Origin: CAZTAO01 sp964611645
GTDB lineage: Bacteria; Armatimonadota; UBA5829
Direction: 5' to 3'
Length of the DNA stretch: 19,424 nucleotides
Assembly (NCBI GenBank): GCA_964611645.1
Contig: CAZTAO010000073.1
Location: 1-19,424 of the forward strand
Each line of letters starts with the position of its first letter. Position 1 is the first letter of the stretch. Shown here piece after piece: positions 8,160 to 14,369 of the stretch. A model generated the notes under the pieces. The model made no database searches, was not told the origin of the DNA, and saw only the letters and a program-made list of their open reading frames with translations. Position numbers and translations under genes: made by a program.

Positions 8160-8840
8160 CTACCTCGCAACCATCCCATACACAAAGACAATGAGCACAG
8201 GATTGCCGGGCAGAGACGTGGTGATTGTCAGCTTCTCGTAGAGCCTACCGGACTTCTCCGGCGCTTTAACCTTGACCTTTAGAGTTATCCCCCCAGTCTT
8301 CCTGTCGGGTGTCGAGGCCGAGGCCGTAACCATGTTGCCATCGCTCTTGATTGACCGAACGCTGAAACCCTTCTTCTCTTCGGAAAGCGGAGTGATGATG
8401 ACAGTTGCTTCCGCTGCCTTTCCCATCTTGAGCGTGTCCAGTTTCACATACTTCGGCTCCACTTTCGCAAACGGCTCCCCCTTACCAACAACTTGGAGCG
8501 TGGTGGTCGGCTTGGAGGGATCACTGCTGGTGACGTAGATGCGCTTGTCCACATTGCCCGACACCAGGAACTTCACAACCAACTGAGTGCTGCCGCCGGG
8601 AGGAACGCTCTTGTCCTTGGTTTCCAGGGTCGTGCATGATCCACAGGACAGACGCAGCTTCTTCAGTTCCAGGGTCTCGTCGCCTGTATTCTTGAGATTG
8701 AACACGGCAGTCTGCTCCGTGCCGGAGGTCACTTTCCCGACATCGATCCTGGTTTTGTCGAACTCAATCCGAGGGGAGCAGAGAACACATGAAGTCAGTG
8801 CCGTTAGGGCAAGCGCATAGATACATACAGTCAGTTTCAC
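8160..8840 (-). CDS. DUF1573-type lipoprotein
   Basis: 226 residues from the GTG at 8840, chosen because AGAGAGG lies 6 nt upstream; the longer ATG start at 8861 has no ribosome site. The N-terminus is a short lipoprotein signal ending in LTSC (Cys18). The first domain (about 24-120) has the DUF1573 pattern: DVGKV, F.L.NTG...L.L, then SCGSC (Cys66 and Cys69) and later VPPGG and TSSDP, an ASH-like immunoglobulin fold. A second beta domain (about 125-220) follows. Function of the family is unknown; it is an envelope protein. It lies downstream of blaI on the same strand with a 99-bp gap, so it is probably in the BlaI-controlled unit, and is convergent with the rhodanese/MauE operon. Confidence 0.82.
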   Translation of the reverse strand: MKLTVCIYALALTALTSCVLCSPRIEFDKTRIDVGKVTSGTEQTAVFNLKNTGDETLELKKLRLSCGSCTTLETKDKSVPPGGSTQLVVKFLVSGNVDKRIYVTSSDPSKPTTTLQVVGKGEPFAKVEPKYVKLDTLKMGKAAEATVIITPLSEEKKGFSVRSIKSDGNMVTASASTPDRKTGGITLKVKVKAPEKSGRLYEKLTITTSLPGNPVLIVFVYGMVAR

Positions 8841-8939
8841 AAAGCACCTCTCTCGCAGCATACATCAAAAACGCCACAATGGGCGGAATCTCAAGGACAC
8901 AGCTATGAAACACAACAACAGGACGACGCAGCAGCACTG

Positions 8940-9314
8940 CTATCCTCGGTCAGACTTGGCCATCTTCGCCAACGCCTTCGCCTGCTCAGTGGTCAACTTC
9001 CCACTTTCAGCAGCATAGGACAGAAGTGGAAGGACCTCGCCGCCGAACAGTCGGTTCACGAAGTCGTCAAGCTTACACTTCACCACCTGGTCGCGCGTGA
9101 TCAGCGGACGAAAGTCCCAGGCGAAGTTTTTCTCGCGAGCATCCACGTAACCCTTTGCCTTCATCCGCGTCAGGACTGTGGCTATACAATTGCGCGACAG
9201 TCTCCTCTCAGGTTCGAGAGCTGCCTGAACTTCCCGCACTGAGGCTGCACCGCATTGCCACAGTATATCCATTAATTCGAACTCACCTGGTGATAAGTCC
9301 GGCCCTTTCGTCAT
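8940..9314 (-). CDS. BlaI/MecI/CopY-family transcriptional repressor
   Basis: 124 residues from ATG 9314, with AGGAGG about 7 nt upstream; the frame is open further upstream but without family sequence. The winged helix spans about residues 8-70 (LSPGEFELMDILW, SVREVQAAL, recognition region NCIATVLTRMKAKGYV, wing FAWDFRP), and the C-terminal dimerisation part (DDFVNRLFGG, LTTEQAKAL) follows. Length and motifs are typical of the family, whose members repress their own operon and are usually inactivated by a BlaR1-type M56 sensor protease. No such protease is encoded in this window. A strong promoter with operator-like dyads lies directly upstream, and the DUF1573 gene is the likely co-transcribed target. 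Confidence 0.9.
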   Translation of the reverse strand: MTKGPDLSPGEFELMDILWQCGAASVREVQAALEPERRLSRNCIATVLTRMKAKGYVDAREKNFAWDFRPLITRDQVVKCKLDDFVNRLFGGEVLPLLSYAAESGKLTTEQAKALAKMAKSDRG

Positions 9315-9337
9315 TCGGTTCCTCCTCTGGTAACTAA

Positions 9338-9394
9338 CAACATGTTGGTCGACGACTACATGGGTAGTGTATTCCAGGGCGCGTGGAATGTCAA
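9338..9394 (-). promoter_or_regulatory. blaI promoter with two dyad operator candidates
   Basis: On the minus strand TTGACA (9394-9389) is followed after 17 nt by TACACT (9371-9366), a good sigma70-type promoter. Overlapping the -10 and start region is ACTAC-ATGG-GTAGT (9355-9368), close to the BlaI/MecI operator core TACA-N2-TGTA. A perfect palindrome CAACATGTTG (9338-9347) lies between it and the ribosome site. The arrangement fits autorepression by the BlaI-type protein. Confidence 0.65.
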
Positions 9395-9397
9395 GGT

Positions 9398-9441
9398 GTT
9401 CGGATGCTATTGTTCCGATGGTATTCGTTCGGATGGTATCT
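9398..9441. repeat. Three tandem copies of a GTTCGGATGGTAT-like repeat
   Basis: Three head-to-tail units of 14, 15 and 15 nt (9398-9411, 9412-9426, 9427-9441) with consensus GTTCGGATGGTATTC, one or two differences each. They lie just upstream of the blaI -35 box, where an activator or further regulator could bind. A second TTGACA in the same orientation (9460-9455) lies directly upstream of them. Confidence 0.5.
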
Positions 9442-9681
9442 GCCTTCGAACGTTTGTCAATACCCCATGTGGATCCGTGTGGAGCCGGAGCCGGATAATG
9501 TCGCAGCAGGACTCTCGGCGCATCTCGCAGCAACGGTCTGCCGAATGGCGTCACGTTTCATACCCGGAATGCGTGAGTCTCTCGGGCGACCGTCTGGCCG
9601 GATCATCCACCCCGACTCCCGCCAGCTTAAGCCTTGAATTCGGCGAGTCCACATGTTTCCGCTATACTGAAACTCCGTTTT

Positions 9682-9939
9682 TCACCGGAGGGCATTTCGC
9701 ATCCAGTATATCTTGGCCTGCCATTGGTTCACAATCTCCCCGTCCTCATAATGCCCACGGCCCGCCAGGTAATCCGGCGGGTTTTTCGCGTTTTGTAGGC
9801 ACGAATGGGATGATTCCACGGTTTCCACAGCGGCAAACACGTGGCCCTGGGTTTTCCGCGAGAACCACACTTTTGACCCGAATTCCCTCTTTCTCCACCC
9901 GTCCCTCTGAATCTTGAGGTCCCGCGTTTTGGGGACCAC
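9682..9939 (-). CDS. Possible small hypothetical protein (85 aa)
   Basis: From a GTG at 9939 this frame gives 85 residues with a plausible composition in its second half (HVFAAVETVE, PPDYLAGRGHYEDG, NQWQAKIYWMRNALR) and mostly G/C third bases. There is no recognisable ribosome site and no family match. Two other minus-strand frames are also open here, so it may be chance or a decayed gene. It ends at the CTCCG/CGGAG hairpin. Confidence 0.25.
   Translation of the reverse strand: MVPKTRDLKIQRDGWRKREFGSKVWFSRKTQGHVFAAVETVESSHSCLQNAKNPPDYLAGRGHYEDGEIVNQWQAKIYWMRNALR
9761..9786 (+). terminator. Intrinsic-terminator-like hairpin
   Basis: CCCGCC (9761-9766) pairs with GGCGGG (9776-9781), with an inner GG/CC pair, followed at once by TTTTT and a further T-rich stretch. 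It is a good rho-independent terminator on the plus strand, but no plus-strand gene lies upstream of it, so either a small RNA ends here or it is a relic. Confidence 0.4.
9905..9936. repeat. 32-nt dispersed motif, copy 1
   Basis: CTCTGAATCTTG, then nGGT, then GTTTTGGGGAC; 27 of 32 positions match 12795-12826 in the same orientation. The two copies flank the IS21-family element. Weaker similarity continues on the 5' side. Confidence 0.55.
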
Positions 9940-10071
9940 GTGTTTTGGCGTAAGGGTCCGAACCGGTAAACTCTAAACTTGTGGATTCTTGTGGCGGGCA
10001 TGAGACCGGATTGTGCGAGTGGCACGCCTGCATATCCGGGGAGAATGGGCGACGGACCAACCGTGGCTGGG

Positions 10072-10078
10072 GGCTTGC
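10072..10078. repeat. Target site duplication, left (GGCTTGC)
   Basis: GGCTTGC directly precedes the TG that begins the element and is repeated exactly after its terminal CA at 12675-12681. IS21-family elements usually make duplications of 4-8 bp. Confidence 0.9.
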
Positions 10079-10084
10079 TGCGAA

Positions 10085-10182
10085 TTTCGGTGTAAACCGA
10101 ACACCCGTTTCGGTTTAATCCGAACACTCATTTCGGTTTTATTCGTACAGTGATTTCGGTCATTCCGAACACTCATTTCGGG
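10085..10182 (+). repeat. IS left-end array of four 22-23 bp repeats
   Basis: Four head-to-tail units (10085-10107, 10108-10130, 10131-10153, 10154-10175) of the form TTTCGGT-N5-CCGAACACTCA, then a partial TTTCGGG. Each unit contains an internal CGG/CCG dyad. Multiple end repeats are the known transposase-binding sites in IS21-family elements. Confidence 0.85.
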
Positions 10183-10263
10183 ATGGACAGTAGAGTATGG
10201 CGGCGCTGGACATAGCGTCTTCGGCGTCTTACCAAGAGAGTAGAACTTGCTCTGGAGGTAGGG

Positions 10264-11805
10264 ATGTCGCGGAAAGGACTGTCCATGCGCAATGTAAGAG
10301 AAGTACTGAGGCTGAGACTGGGTGTCGGGCTATCTACCCGGCAGGTGGCGGAGTCCTGCAGAATCTCAGCAAGCACTGTGAGTGAATATGAGAAGCGGTT
10401 CCTGGACGCCGGGCTCAGTTGGCCTCTGCCAGAAGATATGGACGATACTGCGCTGGAACGCGCGGTGCGGTCCAGACAGGAAGACTTCAGGCACAGCCGC
10501 CCGCTGCCGGACACATGTTATCTAGTCTCCGAGATGAAGCGTCCTCATGTTACGCTGAATCTGCTTTGGCTGGAATATCGCGAGAGCTGTCCGGAGGGCT
10601 ACGGCTACACCCAGTTCTGCCATTACTACAATCAAGCCAGGGGCAAGGTAGACCTCGTCTTACGGCAAGAGCACAGGGCGGGTGAAAAGCTCTTCACCGA
10701 CTATGCCGGCGATACTCTCAAGTTGACTGACCCCAGAACCGGAGCCGTCACCCCAGTATATATATTCGTTGCAGTCCTCGGCGCCTCCAACTACACATTC
10801 GCCGAGGGAGTCACCAGCCTGGATCTTCCCAGTTGGATCGGTTCGCACGTCAAAGCCTTCGAATTCCTCGGCGGTGTTCCAGAGATCGTGGTGCCAGACA
10901 ATACCAAGTGCGCAGTGATTCGCCCGGACCGTTACGAGCCTGACCTGAACCCATCCTTTGCAGAGATGGCCGCTCATTACGGCACGGCCGTCATACCGAC
11001 CCGCGTCAGAAAGCCCAGAGACAAGGCCAAGGTTGAGACCGGCGTCCTGGTAGTCGAGCGCTGGATACTCGCTCGCTTGAGAAACCGGACATTCTTCTCC
11101 TTGGTCGAGGTCAATGAAGCAATCGACGAACTCCTGGAATGGCTCAACACGCGAAAGTTCAAGGCGATAAATACAACCCGCGAACGGCTCTTCGAAAACA
11201 TAGACAAGCCAGCCCTCAAGCCGCTGCCTTCCACCAGATACAGCTTTGGCGAATGGCGGAGCGCCAAGGTCAACATCGACTACCACATATCAGTGGCCAA
11301 GCATCTCTACAGCGTCCCCTACCAACTCGCAGGCGAGCAGCTCGACGTTAGGATGACAGCGGGCACTGTCGAAGTCTTCTACAAGCACCGCAGGGTCGCC
11401 AGCCACATCCGAAGCCACCGCGAGGGCGGTGCTACTACCAATCCCGAACACATGCCGGACAGCCATCGCCGGTACCTCGAATGGACGCCGTCACGCATCG
11501 TCAACTGGGCAGCGCGCACTGGCCCGGCGACCGCAAGCCTCGTTGAGAAGATAATGCAGATCAAACCGCACCCCGAGATGGGTTTTCGCTCCTGCCTTGG
11601 GATCATACGGCTGGGCAAAGAGTTTGGCATCGAGAGACTGGAGTCCGCTTGCCAAAGAGCGCTCAGGGCTAAAGCCTACTCTTACAAGAGCGTCAAATCA
11701 ATCCTCGCAAGCGGACTAGACAAAGCGCCGACACAGGAGGACACCACGCAGCTTACATTCATCGACCACTCCAACATTCGTGGCAAGGACTACTACACTA
11801 ACTAG
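10264..11805 (+). CDS. istA: IS21-family transposase IstA
   Basis: 513 residues; the ATG has GGAGG 5 nt upstream. An N-terminal helix-turn-helix (about 22-43, LSTRQVAESCRISASTVSEY) is followed by an rve/DDE integrase core: Asp146 (FTDYAGD), Asp212 (VVPDNTKCAV) and Glu258 (AKVETGV) are the expected catalytic residues. The C-terminal beta region (about 340-400, HLYSVPYQLAGEQLDVRM) matches IstA proteins. It cuts and joins the element ends, binding the repeat arrays. Length is normal for the family and no frameshift is seen. Its stop codon overlaps the ribosome site of istB, so the two are translated as a pair. Confidence 0.95.
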   Translation: MSRKGLSMRNVREVLRLRLGVGLSTRQVAESCRISASTVSEYEKRFLDAGLSWPLPEDMDDTALERAVRSRQEDFRHSRPLPDTCYLVSEMKRPHVTLNLLWLEYRESCPEGYGYTQFCHYYNQARGKVDLVLRQEHRAGEKLFTDYAGDTLKLTDPRTGAVTPVYIFVAVLGASNYTFAEGVTSLDLPSWIGSHVKAFEFLGGVPEIVVPDNTKCAVIRPDRYEPDLNPSFAEMAAHYGTAVIPTRVRKPRDKAKVETGVLVVERWILARLRNRTFFSLVEVNEAIDELLEWLNTRKFKAINTTRERLFENIDKPALKPLPSTRYSFGEWRSAKVNIDYHISVAKHLYSVPYQLAGEQLDVRMTAGTVEVFYKHRRVASHIRSHREGGATTNPEHMPDSHRRYLEWTPSRIVNWAARTGPATASLVEKIMQIKPHPEMGFRSCLGIIRLGKEFGIERLESACQRALRAKAYSYKSVKSILASGLDKAPTQEDTTQLTFIDHSNIRGKDYYTN

Positions 11806-11815
11806 GAGGACAGCA

Positions 11816-12565
11816 ATGCTATTGGAACAGACCATCGACAAACTCTACACCATGAAACTCGATGGGATGGCAAACGCCATCCGCGAGCAGACAACCGATC
11901 CGGCCGCTCTACAGCTCTCTTTCGACGAGAGGATCGGCCTGATCGTGGACAGGCAGTGGGACCTTAGCGAAACGAGGGGCCTCAGACGCAGACTCCAGAC
12001 TGCAAAGCTCAGGCAGCCCTCCGCCATCGAGGACATCGACTTCCACGCAGCCAGAGGCCTGGACAAAGCCCACATGCTTTCCCTCGCTGGCTGCAAGTTC
12101 ATAGACTCGCACTCTAATATCATCATCACCGGCCCGACCGGCGTCGGCAAGACCTACATTGCTTGCGCACTCGCCCACAAAGCCTGCCGACTCAAACATT
12201 CAGTTCGCTACTTCGGCTGCGGTGCGCTTGTATCGATGCTTGCGGTGGCCAGGGCTGACGGGAGCTATCTACACTTGATGCGTAGGCTTGAGAAGATCGA
12301 CCTGCTGATCATCGACGACTGGGGATTGTATCCTTTGGATGCCGAGGCCGCAAGGGATATCTTCGAGATTCTCGAATGCCGAACCAACTACGGCTCCGTG
12401 ATCGTAGTAAGCCAGGTGCCGGTGGATGCTTGGTATGACATCATCCCCGCCCCCACCATCGCCGACGCTATTCTTGATAGACTGGTCCACAACGCCTATC
12501 GGATCGAGATGAAAGGGGAATCCATGAGGAAGAAACGCTCGTCGTTGACCAAACAAGCAGACTAG
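11816..12565 (+). CDS. istB: IS21-family ATPase helper IstB
   Basis: 249 residues from the ATG at 11816, chosen because AGGAGGA (11804-11810) lies 5 nt upstream; the frame also opens at GTG 11780 but that would overlap istA without a ribosome site. AAA+/DnaA-like ATPase: Walker A GPTGVGKT (106-113), Walker B LLIIDDWG (163-170), sensor region VVSQ (about 198-200) and the C-terminal DRLVHNAYRIEMKGESMRKK signature of IstB. It assembles on DNA and directs IstA to target sites. Complete, and 10 bp after istA. Confidence 0.95.
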   Translation: MLLEQTIDKLYTMKLDGMANAIREQTTDPAALQLSFDERIGLIVDRQWDLSETRGLRRRLQTAKLRQPSAIEDIDFHAARGLDKAHMLSLAGCKFIDSHSNIIITGPTGVGKTYIACALAHKACRLKHSVRYFGCGALVSMLAVARADGSYLHLMRRLEKIDLLIIDDWGLYPLDAEAARDIFEILECRTNYGSVIVVSQVPVDAWYDIIPAPTIADAILDRLVHNAYRIEMKGESMRKKRSSLTKQAD

Positions 12566-12602
12566 ACTAACATAGAGAAGTCCGGCGTCGCTTCGCTCCG
12601 AT

Positions 12603-12670
12603 CACCGTTCGGAATCACCGAAACCGCCGTTCGGATAACTCCGAAACAACCGTTCGAATTCACCGAAACC
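12603..12670 (-). repeat. IS right-end array of three repeats
   Basis: Read on the minus strand, three units of 21-23 nt of the form TTTCGG-N6-CGAACGG, inverted relative to the left-end array. Fewer units than on the left (three against four plus a partial), an asymmetry common in this family. Confidence 0.8.
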
Positions 12671-12674
12671 GGCA

Positions 12675-12681
12675 GGCTTGC
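12675..12681. repeat. Target site duplication, right (GGCTTGC)
   Basis: Exact copy of 10072-10078, immediately after the terminal CA of the element. Confidence 0.9.
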
Positions 12682-12794
12682 CGCTGACACCTCCTGACCG
12701 CGAATGTCGGCGGAGAAACTGACCGTATCGCGGCCTCTCCCTTCCGACCCGAATGCGACCTCTTCGTCCAAGTGCGATCATCTCCAGCGATTCT

Positions 12795-12826
12795 CTCTGA
12801 ATCTTGTGGTTTCAGGTTTTGGGGAC
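12795..12826. repeat. 32-nt dispersed motif, copy 2
   Basis: Matches 9905-9936 at 27 of 32 positions. Here it overlaps the last codons and stop of the right MauE gene, suggesting that the end of that gene was replaced by a dispersed sequence. Confidence 0.55.
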
Positions 12827-13282
12827 TATTATTGACTGTTTGGATGGCGATTGCCTTGGAGTCCTGGGCGGCGCAAGTAGTGGCAGACATAGCGCGAGGA
12901 AGAACGTATCTCTGGCGATCAGCCAGATACTCAGCCCTGCCTTCTCCTTCGCAAGCAGCGAGAAGCAGCCGCAGTCGATATCCAACCCCCTGGCCATTGC
13001 CGAGACTATCACCGCAATGAACACAACATTGAGACCAGCGAGTATGAGGGCGGCGGCGGGAACCTTGCGGTTGACTATCAGCAGCGTCCCACAGATCATC
13101 TCCACCCACGGCATCACCATCGCGAACAGGTTCACTGTCTGCACTGGCAGGATACGGAATGCGGCTGTGGCGTGGGCGAAGTCTTGTGGATCGAGCAGTT
13201 TGCCCAGCGCAGAGATGATGAACACTACTCCCAGAACAAGCCTGCAAAGTAGCGCTATCCTGTGATCGTAGAGAAGCCTCAT
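12812..13282 (-). CDS. MauE/DoxX-like integral membrane protein (right copy)
   Basis: 156 residues, a clear paralogue of the left copy: four helices and the GLDIDCGCF motif are identical in layout, with only scattered substitutions over the first ~138 residues. The C-terminal tail differs (ending SIIVPKT) and lies in a dispersed motif also found at 9905-9936. The ATG overlaps the stop of the right rhodanese gene (ATGA), so coupling is preserved. Unlike the left copy it is not followed by a DUF1573 gene; the IS21-family element lies 137 bp beyond its stop. Same inferred thiol-redox membrane role. Confidence 0.85.
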   Translation of the reverse strand: MRLLYDHRIALLCRLVLGVVFIISALGKLLDPQDFAHATAAFRILPVQTVNLFAMVMPWVEMICGTLLIVNRKVPAAALILAGLNVVFIAVIVSAMARGLDIDCGCFSLLAKEKAGLSIWLIARDTFFLALCLPLLAPPRTPRQSPSKQSIIVPKT

Positions 13283-13836
13283 CGCTCACCGCCCCTGGTC
13301 ACGGGGTATCCGGCGGATTCCCAGCCCGGGAGGCAGTCTATAAGGATGTAGACCCTCGTGTGCCCCCTAGCCACAAGCGCATCGCCTGCAGAGATAGCGG
13401 ACTCGCACTCCGGGTCGTAGCAGTAGACCACGATGGACTTGTCCTTCGGAATGTTGCCTACTGCACTTTGGTAGTACTTGTCTACTTCTTCGTAGTAGAG
13501 TAGCTTTGCGCCGGTGATGTGGGCTTCCTTGTAGTCGAGTTCGTGCCTGGCGTCCACAAACAGCGCCTCCCCGGAATCGTAGAGCGGCTTGGCATCGGCC
13601 AGGGTGATGAACGCTGCTTGTTTGGTTGTGGTCTGGATAGCCGAAGCGCTGGCCCTGGATTCTGACACAGGCTGTCTGATCCAGGGCAAGGGGTGCGGCC
13701 CTACGGTGTTGGTGAGAAGACCGAGCAGGCAGGCGGCGATCAGAATGCCGACACAGTCCCGCAAGAGCCGACCGGCGCGATACTCTGTGCCGGTCGGATT
13801 CTTTCGGTCTTCACTTGCTGTAGTTGGCTTGCTCAC
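13279..13836 (-). CDS. Membrane-anchored rhodanese-like protein (right copy)
   Basis: 185 residues from GTG 13836, matching the left copy in length; the frame is open further upstream, but those codons are an out-of-frame reading of an RHS scrap. It has the N-terminal helix, VDAR motif and the active-site loop VVYCYDPECESA with both cysteines kept, so it is probably functional. Identity to the left copy is about 84% by eye from NPTGT onward. The region just before the start codon is RHS-core DNA (13852-13931), so its original promoter may have been replaced or it may now be read from the RHS-C side. Confidence 0.87.
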   Translation of the reverse strand: MSKPTTASEDRKNPTGTEYRAGRLLRDCVGILIAACLLGLLTNTVGPHPLPWIRQPVSESRASASAIQTTTKQAAFITLADAKPLYDSGEALFVDARHELDYKEAHITGAKLLYYEEVDKYYQSAVGNIPKDKSIVVYCYDPECESAISAGDALVARGHTRVYILIDCLPGWESAGYPVTRGGER

Positions 13837-13851
13837 GACCCGCCGGTGGCC

Positions 13852-13931
13852 TCGCCCTTCTTCACGTCTTTGAGCCACCCGTTCGCGAAGTATTGGTAGT
13901 TGATGGTCATTATGCCATACCCGGTGGTTAG
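13852..13931 (-). pseudogene. RHS core scrap abutting the right rhodanese gene
   Basis: On the minus strand this reads TTGYGIMTINYQ then YFANGWLKDVKKGE, a clean match to the RHS core just after LGQKI. Homology starts at the same core position as in RHS-C and the left scrap and stops at KKGE, 15 nt before the rhodanese GTG. It shares the exact 17-mer with the left scrap at 6201-6217. Confidence 0.8.
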
Positions 13932-14001
13932 TTCGCCGATCATCGTATTCGACCTTTCATAGCCCGTCCGACATCAGTTGTCTACAATTCCATCGGCCAC
14001 A

Positions 14002-14364
14002 CTACGTGGACGTGATCCGGTACCCGAGTACTCGGCCTCCGGAACCGACGAAAATATAGGCGCAGTAGAGATTCCCCAGACCGAAGAAACGGGCAAATAC
14101 GAGGGCCTTGACGGTGCCTGGAGCAGGTCGCATAGAGAAATCACGTTCTAGCCTCTCAGCGGAGACAACCATATCCGGACGCCCGAGATCCTGGAGAATC
14201 TCTGCTTCACTCCTCGCTTTCTGAACTGCTCGTGTCACATCCGCCAGCCATTGCTCACACCGAACGTCGTCTTGTCTATGACTGACAATAATGAATCGAA
14301 TGCCAGCCACAAGAATGGCGACCAATATGATGGCAGCGACCACTATGGCTATTTCTCGTTTCAT
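14002..14364 (-). CDS. Hypothetical one-helix membrane protein, putative partner of the RHS-C tip
   Basis: 120 residues from the ATG at 14364, 5 nt after the RHS-C stop; an in-frame ATG at 14391 would overlap RHS-C, and neither has a strong ribosome site, suggesting translational coupling. The N-terminus MKREIAIVVAAIILVAILVA is a single transmembrane helix or uncleaved signal; the outer domain (about 33-120) contains EILQDLGRPDMVV and YCAYIFVGSGGRVLGYRIT, resembling small lipoprotein-type alpha/beta domains, but I assign no family. As with the gene after RHS-B, its place and anchor suit a tip-specific immunity protein acting in the envelope. That role is inferred from position. Confidence 0.6.
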   Translation of the reverse strand: MKREIAIVVAAIILVAILVAGIRFIIVSHRQDDVRCEQWLADVTRAVQKARSEAEILQDLGRPDMVVSAERLERDFSMRPAPGTVKALVFARFFGLGNLYCAYIFVGSGGRVLGYRITST

Positions 14365-14369
14365 ATTGC

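Larger units (their letters stand above)
9461..10071. other. Sparse region between blaI and the IS21-family element
   Basis: About 0.6 kb without a convincing gene. It contains a small hairpin, CTCCG/CGGAG, at about 9674-9691, a terminator-like hairpin (9761-9786), a weak minus-strand ORF (9682-9939) and a 32-nt motif shared with the end of the right MauE gene. Several open frames on both strands overlap each other, which argues against most being coding. Confidence 0.5.
10079..12674 (+). mobile_element. Complete IS21-family insertion sequence (2596 bp)
   Basis: The element begins TGCGAATTTCGGTG and ends, read inward on the other strand, TGCCGGTTTCGGTG, so the ends are related and have the TG...CA termini of the family. 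Both ends carry tandem 22-23 bp repeats in inverted orientation, and the element is flanked by a perfect 7-bp duplication. Inside are istA (transposase) and istB (ATPase helper), both full length with intact motifs. All parts look functional, suggesting a fairly recent insertion. It lies between the left blaI region and the 3' end of the right MauE gene. I cannot assign it to a named IS. Confidence 0.93.

Noticed and set aside
9342..9917. 191-residue plus-strand open frame
   Set aside because: It starts inside the blaI promoter, runs through the terminator hairpin, is low-complexity Ser/Pro/Arg-rich and has no ribosome site.
10660..11286. 208-residue minus-strand frame inside istA
   Set aside because: Shadow of istA, whose domain content is unambiguous.
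9746..12771. ORF that would read through the IS insertion site if the element were removed
   Set aside because: Joining the flanks with one copy of GGCTTGC gives an open minus-strand frame, but it is low-complexity, lacks recognisable domains and competes with another frame, so a disrupted gene cannot be claimed.
12804..13265. 153-residue plus-strand frame opposite the right MauE gene
   Set aside because: Antisense shadow; the minus-strand frame encodes a clear four-helix MauE-type protein conserved in the left arm.
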